Below are positions 47,824-52,102 of a DNA stretch of 52,102 nucleotides, in pieces. The number at the start of each line of letters is the position of its first letter. Positions within the stretch are counted from its first letter, which is position 1. Under the pieces are notes generated by a model. That model did not search any database. It saw only the letters and a list, made by a program, of their open reading frames with translations, and had not been told where the DNA came from. Origin of the DNA: Peptococcaceae bacterium. GTDB taxonomy: Bacteria > Bacillota > Desulfitobacteriia > Desulfitobacteriales > Syntrophobotulaceae. The translations under genes were made by a program, and so were the position numbers. The stretch lies in the NCBI GenBank assembly GCA_012517475.1, contig JAAYUV010000059.1, positions 1-52,102 of the forward strand. The letters are read 5' to 3'.

Positions 47824-48033
47824 ATGGTCCACAAAGTAACTGTCATTGTTCAGAAAGATGATGACTGGTATGTTGCAAAGTGCTTGGAGAACAGTGTAGC
47901 TTCACAGGGAAAGACGGTTGAAGAAGCAATTGCTAATCTTAAAGAAGCTTTAGAATTATATTATGAAGATATTCCTTCAGAAATTGTGGAACCAAGGCAG
48001 ACATTTGTTACCACATTGGAGGTAACTGTTTAA
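47824..48033 (+). CDS. hicB: HicB-family antitoxin (cassette 1)
   Basis: A 69-residue partial-RNase-H-fold antitoxin: VTVIVQKDDDWYVAKCLENS, VASQGKTVEEAIANLKEALE and LYYED are typical. The frame starts at 47761, but ATG 47824 is 8 nt after GGAGAG. The stop overlaps the hicA start (TAATG). ATGACA (47761-47766), 19 bp and TAAAAT (47786-47791) may form a cassette-borne promoter. It neutralises the HicA toxin. Confidence 0.88.
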   Translation: MVHKVTVIVQKDDDWYVAKCLENSVASQGKTVEEAIANLKEALELYYEDIPSEIVEPRQTFVTTLEVTV

Positions 48034-48260
48034 TGGGTTCGAAATATCCTGTTCTTAAACCGAATGAAATCATAAAAGCCTTGAATGATTTTGGTTTTAG
48101 AGTTATTTCTCAGAAGGGAAGTCATATTAAACTTCGTAGAGAAGGTTCGGACGCAAAAACGGTTATTGTTCCTAATCATTATGAAGTTGCAAGGGGTACG
48201 TTACAGAGCATACTTGAACAAGCTGGAATAACACTTGAAGAATTTTTGACTAAATTGTAA
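48033..48260 (+). CDS. hicA: HicA-family mRNA interferase toxin (cassette 1)
   Basis: A 75-residue dsRBD-like toxin with the catalytic His in QKGSHIKLRR and the conserved end VIVPNHYEVARGTLQSILEQ. HicA cuts mRNA when HicB is lost. Its ATG overlaps the hicB stop by one base. Together they form a complete toxin-antitoxin unit inside one cassette. Confidence 0.9.
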   Translation: MGSKYPVLKPNEIIKALNDFGFRVISQKGSHIKLRREGSDAKTVIVPNHYEVARGTLQSILEQAGITLEEFLTKL

Positions 48261-48265
48261 TTCAA

Positions 48266-48287
48266 GGGCCGCCATCCGTGGCGGCTC
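48266..48287 (+). terminator. Hairpin after hicA
   Basis: GCCGCCA (48268-48274) pairs with TGGCGGC (48279-48285), extended by G-T and G-C pairs. A near-identical hairpin ends cassette 5 (51908-51931). Confidence 0.55.
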
Positions 48288-48310
48288 TCAGTATAGGGGC
48301 GTCTGACATC

Positions 48311-48387
48311 AGAGAACAGCACGTTCCCGCCACTTGGAGGATGATGCATGCGGTTAGGGCGCGGCGGGAACCTGCGGGACGTTATGT
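48311..48387 (+). other. attC-like site of cassette 1
   Basis: R'' AGAGAAC (48311-48317), L'' (48319-48331), L' (48363-48375), spacer GGGAC and R' GTTATGT (48381-48387). L'' and L' pair at 12 of 13 positions. The length is 77 nt. Confidence 0.8.
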
Positions 48388-48432
48388 GTAATGTCCGTTT
48401 TCGAAGTTGTTTTTCGGGTCGTTAAAATAGAA

Positions 48433-48457
48433 ATAGGGCATCCATTTGGAGCCCTAT
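48433..48457 (-). terminator. Terminator of the cassette 2 toxin operon
   Basis: ATAGGGC (48433-48439) pairs with GCCCTAT (48451-48457). On the minus strand a TTTCTATTTT tract follows. Confidence 0.6.
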
Positions 48458-48460
48458 GCG

Positions 48461-48796
48461 TCAGTTATTCTGATTAACAAACTGTATAAATGCTTCTTGA
48501 ATATTTGCAAAATCGACAGGATGAAGAGATCCGATCTTGAAGTCAAGCTGTGAGGGGTTTAATATTATAGCTTTCGATACTCTGGCGGTAGATTTAAATC
48601 TTAAGTTAGCATATTGCCAATAATTTATTGGAATATCATATTTGTCATTTTCACGGGGTTGGGTTTTTGTTACTTTGATTACTAAGACCTCAAGATGTTC
48701 GAAGTTTAGAATTATAACCGGTCGGGGGAGGAATTGAGAAGCATCTTCTTCAAGAGGAAACTTTGCAAACCAGACGTCACCATTATTAATAATCAT
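48461..48796 (-). CDS. PemK/MazF-like toxin (cassette 2)
   Basis: A 111-residue SH3-like mRNA interferase candidate: GDVWFAKFPLEED at the start, RPVIILNFEHLEVLVIKVT and IILNPSQLDFKIGSL match the PemK/MazF pattern. The gene is reversed relative to the array and overlaps the upstream small gene by 4 nt (ATGA). It probably cleaves cellular RNA when unchecked. Confidence 0.8.
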   Translation of the reverse strand: MIINNGDVWFAKFPLEEDASQFLPRPVIILNFEHLEVLVIKVTKTQPRENDKYDIPINYWQYANLRFKSTARVSKAIILNPSQLDFKIGSLHPVDFANIQEAFIQFVNQNN

Positions 48797-49020
48797 TTGT
48801 TTTTCAGGTCTTTATACATCTCATCCCATTCTGTTTCGTCAAGCCAGGTATCATCTTTTGAGATTACAGTAAGACCGGATTTATTAATTTTGGTATTTGA
48901 TTTGGCAATCTTATCAATAACATCTTTGTTTTTGCTTATAAAGTCAGTAAAGGTTGTGTCCTCTTTTTTTTGAGGTATTGGCATATTATCCATCTCCTCG
49001 CGATTATACTTCTTATCCAT
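48793..49020 (-). CDS. Putative antitoxin partner (cassette 2)
   Basis: A 75-residue charged protein (KKYNREEMDNMPIPQKK and DDTWLDETEWDEMYKDLKNK). I do not recognise a family. Its small size, acidic C-terminus and 4-nt overlap with the PemK/MazF-like gene are typical of an antitoxin preceding its toxin. Confidence 0.7.
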   Translation of the reverse strand: MDKKYNREEMDNMPIPQKKEDTTFTDFISKNKDVIDKIAKSNTKINKSGLTVISKDDTWLDETEWDEMYKDLKNK

Positions 49021-49138
49021 ATCATACCATCCCTAACAAGTTAGTTTCAATAAATATTATGTCCATTTTTTAGAATATAGAAGGTTATTGTCGGATGTGC
49101 ATGGAATTAATTGTAATTATTTGGGGCACGGACACTAC

Positions 49139-49215
49139 ACATAACAGCGCATTCCCAAAATCTGAGAGAATATGGGAGTAGTAACCAGACTTCGGGAATA
49201 CGCGGGACGTTATAC
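49139..49215 (+). other. attC-like site of cassette 2
   Basis: R'' ACATAAC (49139-49145), L'' GCGCATTCCC (49147-49156), L' GGGAATACGC (49194-49203), spacer GGGAC and R' GTTATAC (49209-49215). The length is 77 nt. The single L mismatch is C-A on the top strand and G-T on the bottom strand. Confidence 0.85.
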
Positions 49216-49257
49216 GCAATCCACCTTGAAAGCTATCTTATAAGGAAGGTAAAAGGA

Positions 49258-50145
49258 ATGTTTCAAGGGAATACGGTTAATCACCAGACTTGCAGCAAAT
49301 GCGGTTTTTGCATTGAAGTATGTCCTAACAAAATTATCGAAATGGGTCAAGCTAGTGAGGTTATAATTAATTCCGATAAACAAAGTTTATGTGTCAAATG
49401 TGGACATTGTATGGCGATGTGTCCTACAAAATCTATTAAGGTTGCAGATCTGACTTATGAAGAAAACTTTTTTAAGTTGCCGGAAATACCTGTTGATGAA
49501 AATAGTTTTTTTAGCTTTTTATCCACTCGAAGGTCCATTAGGTTGTTTCAAGACAAACCGGTTCCAAGGGAATTACTTGAGAAAATAATTCATGCCATAT
49601 CAATGGCTCCGATGGGGTTCCCGCCCCATAAAACTGAAATTACAGTAGCCCAAAATAAAAGTGTGGTTAAAGAAGCATTGAAATACATGGTTAAATCGTA
49701 TCAGGATTTGGAAAGAGGAATGAGGAATCCAATGATTCGCTCAATAATTCGATTAAGTGTAAACCGTGAAACTTTTAATTCCATCAAGAACCACGTTTTG
49801 CCAATAATGAAGTTCGGATTACCTTATATGGAGAAAACCGGAGACGATATAATTACAAGAGGGGCACCGGCAATGCTCATTTTTCATGCGGATAAAGCAT
49901 CAGAGTCCCATACTGAGGATTTATATATTTGCCTTGCTTATGGATTACTGGCTGCACACTCGTTGGGACTTGGTGCTACGGCAATAGGGCTTGTTCCTCC
50001 CGTAATCGAAAGGAATAAATTATTGCGTAAAATGTTTCAGATTCCTTCGGAAAACGAGGTTCTGGCTGCAATGGTCGTAGGCTATCCTAGGCATAGTTTT
50101 AAATGTGGAATCCGACGGGAATTAAGAAATGTAAATTGGATTTAA
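49258..50145 (+). CDS. Ferredoxin-nitroreductase fusion protein (cassette 3)
   Basis: 295 residues. Two [4Fe-4S] motifs (C12-C15-C18-C22 and C45-C48-C51-C55) form an N-terminal ferredoxin. A nitroreductase-family FMN domain (about 80-295) starts STRRSIRLFQDKPVP, with RGAPAMLIFHAD and CLAYGLLAAHSLGLGATAIG. Such fusions occur in anaerobes and pass electrons from the clusters to FMN; the substrate is unknown. The start follows AAGGAAGG. It is the only clearly metabolic gene among the cassettes and lies in the array's direction. Confidence 0.88.
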   Translation: MFQGNTVNHQTCSKCGFCIEVCPNKIIEMGQASEVIINSDKQSLCVKCGHCMAMCPTKSIKVADLTYEENFFKLPEIPVDENSFFSFLSTRRSIRLFQDKPVPRELLEKIIHAISMAPMGFPPHKTEITVAQNKSVVKEALKYMVKSYQDLERGMRNPMIRSIIRLSVNRETFNSIKNHVLPIMKFGLPYMEKTGDDIITRGAPAMLIFHADKASESHTEDLYICLAYGLLAAHSLGLGATAIGLVPPVIERNKLLRKMFQIPSENEVLAAMVVGYPRHSFKCGIRRELRNVNWI

Positions 50146-50192
50146 GTACCGAAAAAAGGGTTGTTGAAGCAAATTCACAAGAGGTGGACTGC

Positions 50193-50268
50193 GTATAACA
50201 GCGTATTCCCAACACTTAGTTAGGATGAAAGTGGTTGGGACGCGTCGGGATTACGCAGAACGTTATAC
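50193..50268 (+). other. attC-like site of cassette 3
   Basis: R'' GTATAAC (50193-50199), L'' GCGTATTCCC (50201-50210), L' GGGATTACGC (50247-50256), spacer AGAAC and R' GTTATAC (50262-50268). R'' and R' are perfectly complementary. An inner CCCAACACTT/AAGTGGTTGGG stem extends the hairpin. The length is 76 nt. Confidence 0.88.
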
Positions 50269-50300
50269 GCCATAACGATATAAAAGGAAGTAGTAGAGAG

Positions 50301-51185
50301 ATGTTTGATTTAGGCAAGATATTAAGAGATTTGGAAATAAGCCAAGATTATATGGCTTCAAAGCTAGGAGTCTCTAGTGACTACCTAGATGACGTTATCA
50401 AATCGGATAATGAGGAGCTTCAGTCAGAGTTATATGGGCAATTCATCCAGATTGAGACCAATGAGCAACTACTTCCTGAGCTTATTCAATTTTATCAGGA
50501 GTTTACTGAAGACCAAACGGAATTGGAAAGTTTCCTAAGAGAAGCGCTTTTCTATCAGGCTACTAATATCCCCCGAAGAATGGTAAACATAGTTGAGTGG
50601 CTTGTCACCCTTGCGGACGATATTGAACAGATTAGAAAGGGCAAGGATGGCTTGAAGATTTTCTTCTTGGTAGTTTGTATTGAGACATTAAACGTACTAG
50701 CCAACCCAGAAGAGGGCAAAAGTAAACTTGAAATGATTATCGACTTTTTCAAGAACCAAATATATCAAGAAGATAAAGTGCATATTTTAGGAAACATTAA
50801 GAGAAGTTTAGCCGATTCTCGATTTAACGTTTTCCGTGAAGAGTACGAAACTCAGGAGGAACATAAAAGTAGAATTGCCGAGGAAATCGACTGGAGTTTC
50901 AATACGGAGATTAGTATCGAAACATTTGCCAGGATGATAAATGAAGTTAGGAATATATTTGTTCATGAAGGAAACTTTTGGGAGTTTCATTTTTCTGATG
51001 GAGATGTTCCATTGATGAATATCCTAAGGCTTGCGGAGAATTTTCAGGAATTTAAACGTAAACGTAGAGAAGAGAGAATTTACGATATTAATCTGACTTA
51101 CAAAGAGTTTCGTCGAATTTGCGTTAGAGGGTATATCAATTTTATTTGTAAGTATATAGCATCAATCAAAAAGGAAACGCTTTAG
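50301..51185 (+). CDS. Unknown protein with HTH-like N-terminus and HEPN-like Rx4H motif (cassette 4)
   Basis: 294 residues from ATG 50301, preceded by AAGGAAG and AGAGAG; the frame start at 50235 lies inside the attC and is rejected. Residues about 1-35 resemble a Cro/XRE helix-turn-helix (LEISQDYMASKLGVSSDYLD). The rest is helical and charged. Near 217-222 the sequence RNIFVH fits the Rx4-6H signature of HEPN ribonucleases, preceded by helices as in that fold. I recognise no named family. An RNase toxin or defence protein is an inference from this motif and the toxin-rich array. Confidence 0.6.
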   Translation: MFDLGKILRDLEISQDYMASKLGVSSDYLDDVIKSDNEELQSELYGQFIQIETNEQLLPELIQFYQEFTEDQTELESFLREALFYQATNIPRRMVNIVEWLVTLADDIEQIRKGKDGLKIFFLVVCIETLNVLANPEEGKSKLEMIIDFFKNQIYQEDKVHILGNIKRSLADSRFNVFREEYETQEEHKSRIAEEIDWSFNTEISIETFARMINEVRNIFVHEGNFWEFHFSDGDVPLMNILRLAENFQEFKRKRREERIYDINLTYKEFRRICVRGYINFICKYIASIKKETL

Positions 51186-51209
51186 CTGTCTATGGGGCAT
51201 CGTTACGGC

Positions 51210-51283
51210 GTATAACACGCCTTTCCCGAAACTTAGAATATATGAATGAAGTAAGACGCTTCGGGAACGGCTGAACGTTCTAC
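51210..51283 (+). other. attC-like site of cassette 4
   Basis: R'' GTATAAC (51210-51216), L'' (51218-51230), L' TTCGGGAACGGC (51260-51271), spacer TGAAC and R' GTTCTAC (51277-51283). The length is 74 nt. Confidence 0.8.
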
Positions 51284-51299
51284 GAAACCTACGCATTGG

Positions 51300-51323
51300 C
51301 CGCGCCTCCATGCGCGGATTTTT
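51300..51323 (+). terminator. Terminator at the start of cassette 5
   Basis: CCGCGC (51300-51305) pairs with GCGCGG (51312-51317), then ATTTTT. Like the hairpin opening cassette 1, it may insulate the cassette from upstream transcription. Confidence 0.6.
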
Positions 51324-51392
51324 CCCAGTTGTGCTATGGTGGTTTCTCTTTTAAGATTGAACTAGAATATAATTTAATTGTATTACAGAAAC

Positions 51393-51401
51393 TGGTATAA
51401 T
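51393..51401 (+). promoter_or_regulatory. Extended -10 promoter of the cassette 5 hicAB genes
   Basis: TGGTATAAT is an extended -10 element 24 nt upstream of the hicA GTG start. The -35 (TTTAAT, 17 bp upstream) is weak. Confidence 0.6.
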
Positions 51402-51424
51402 GGTTTTGTAGGAGGCTCGGATAA

Positions 51425-51685
51425 GTGGGTCAATTTGAAAAGATATTAATAAAAATATTATGTGGAACAAAAGATAAAGATATTGATTTTGACAATATCT
51501 GTAAAGTGTTGCATCATTTTGGATTTGAGGAGCGTATTAGTGGTAGTCATCATATCTTTCATAAAGACGGTATAGATGAAATCATTAATATTCAACCCAA
51601 TGGCTCAAAAGCAAAGCCGTATCAAGTCAAACAGGTAAGACACATTCTTTTGAAATATAAACTTGGAGGTGGTATTGATGCATAA
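51425..51685 (+). CDS. HicA-family toxin (cassette 5)
   Basis: An 86-residue HicA-like protein: FDNICKVLHHFGFEERISGS, catalytic-type His in GSHHIFHKDG, and AKPYQVKQVRHILLKY. It starts with GTG 9 nt after GGAGG. Its end overlaps the antitoxin gene by 8 nt. Gene order (toxin first) is the reverse of cassette 1. Confidence 0.85.
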   Translation: MGQFEKILIKILCGTKDKDIDFDNICKVLHHFGFEERISGSHHIFHKDGIDEIINIQPNGSKAKPYQVKQVRHILLKYKLGGGIDA

Positions 51686-51887
51686 GTATGAAATAATCAT
51701 ATATTGGAGCGATGAAGACGAGGCATATATTGCAGAAGTGCCAGAATTACCAGGATGTTGTGCCGATGGCAAAACGCATCAAGAAGTTTTAAAGAATGTT
51801 GAAGTTGTTATTAATGAATGGATAGAAACTGCAAAATCTTTAGGAAGATTAGTTCCAAAACCCAAAGGTAGATTATTATTTGCATAA
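51678..51887 (+). CDS. HicB-family antitoxin (cassette 5)
   Basis: A 69-residue HicB-type antitoxin: YEIIIYWSDEDEAYIAEVPE, LPGCCADGKTHQEVLKNVE and EWIETAKSLGR. ATG 51678 is 8 nt after GGAGG; the frame start at 51663 overlaps that site. It pairs with the upstream HicA. Confidence 0.88.
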   Translation: MHKYEIIIYWSDEDEAYIAEVPELPGCCADGKTHQEVLKNVEVVINEWIETAKSLGRLVPKPKGRLLFA

Positions 51888-51907
51888 GCTTTGCTCTTTA
51901 GTTTAAA

Positions 51908-51931
51908 GGGGCCGCCATCCGTGGCGGCCTC
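51908..51931 (+). terminator. Hairpin after the cassette 5 hicAB genes
   Basis: GGCCGCCA (51910-51917) pairs perfectly with TGGCGGCC (51922-51929). It is homologous to the hairpin ending cassette 1. Confidence 0.55.
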
Positions 51932-51954
51932 TGAATCTAGGGGCGTACGGCTTC

Positions 51955-52069
51955 GTATAACGTAAGCGTAAACTCCACAGGCGTAAAAAAGGAACCCACT
52001 GTAAACCAGCAGGCCCCGTCGAATAAAAATCATTCGTCCTATTTGCTCTGTGGATCCGGTACGCGGCAC
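51955..52069 (+). other. Partial or degenerate attC-like site of cassette 5
   Basis: R'' GTATAAC (51955-51961) is followed by a long stem, GCGTA/TACGC (51966-51970 with 52060-52064) and TCCACAG/CTGTGGA (51974-51980 with 52048-52054). A GGCAC spacer follows at the expected place, but no GTT core comes after it. The expected length would be about 122 nt. The array may end here or the core may be mutated. Confidence 0.55.
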
Positions 52070-52102
52070 TGCTCCGGAGCATTTGCCGGCAACAGCTGAG
52101 TC

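Larger units (their letters stand above)
46489..52102 (+). mobile_element. Integron-like element: recombinase, attI-like site and gene-cassette array (continues past the window)
   Basis: A tyrosine recombinase gene is followed by an attI-like hairpin site and at least five cassettes, each closed by an attC-like site (complete ones at 48311, 49139, 50193 and 51210; a partial one at 51955). Cassette limits by the G/TT rule are about 47680-48381, 48382-49209, 49210-50262, 50263-51277 and 51278 onward. Each cassette's first and last 17-19 nt are inverted complements. Contents: HicBA, antitoxin plus PemK/MazF (reversed), ferredoxin-nitroreductase, a HEPN-like protein, and HicAB. Such arrays are known as integrons; here the recombinase is not a canonical IntI and the orientation is reversed. 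Confidence 0.85.

Noticed and set aside
51779-52069. Minus-strand open frame of 96 codons across the end of cassette 5
   Set aside because: It is antisense to the HicB gene and runs through the attC-like stem; it has no ribosome site and no family-like sequence.

Overview
The window looks like chromosomal DNA of a low-to-mid GC, Gram-positive, strictly anaerobic Firmicute. A Clostridia member of the Peptococcaceae/Desulfitobacteriaceae type is my inference. Supporting signs are AGGAGG-type ribosome sites, TTG/GTG starts, class III (oxygen-sensitive) ribonucleotide reductase with its radical-SAM activase, AdhE, Fur-controlled FeoAB, HelD, a CHAP amidase, DUF1540 and YmaF proteins. No rRNA, tRNA or CRISPR array was seen.

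Layout, positions 1-23200: a sulfhydrylase gene (metY); a SHOCT membrane protein and helD on the minus strand; a copper module (copA, copZ) followed by tcdA; an apparent operon of a PAS-PAS-HD-GYP phosphodiesterase, a DUF342/FapA-like protein, an MFS permease and a GIY-YIG protein. Next come cell-envelope genes (polysaccharide deacetylase, CHAP protein, a short UppS-like prenyltransferase, murI), typA, ymaF, an alpha/beta hydrolase, speD, a Gly/Trp-rich small protein and a universal stress protein.

Positions 23200-46400: a decayed DUF421 gene; the ferrous-iron operon feoA-feoB-feoC-like plus a zinc-dependent phospholipase-C-like gene, with two perfect Fur palindromes; two thiamine-binding-family proteins, one with its ribosome site in a hairpin; htpG; a long palindromic repeat; a ZIP transporter; a metallo-beta-lactamase-fold gene broken by an internal deletion and a frameshift; a two-component system; cobalamin-dependent metH with an EamA permease; an octapeptide-repeat protein; adhE; and nrdR-nrdD-nrdG with tandem NrdR boxes.

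Positions 46489-52102 (end of window) are the remarkable part: an integron-like cassette array. A tyrosine recombinase is followed by an attI-like site and four complete attC-like sites of 74-77 nt at regular places, plus a fifth partial one. Each cassette begins and ends with mutually complementary sequence, as expected for circular cassettes closed at an attC. The five cassettes carry HicBA, an antitoxin/PemK-MazF pair (reversed), a ferredoxin-nitroreductase, an unknown protein with a HEPN-like Rx4H motif, and HicAB. The recombinase lacks the extra segment of canonical IntI integrases, has an unusual N-terminal extension, and points toward its array rather than away from it. This makes it a candidate non-canonical or reverse integron in a Firmicute.
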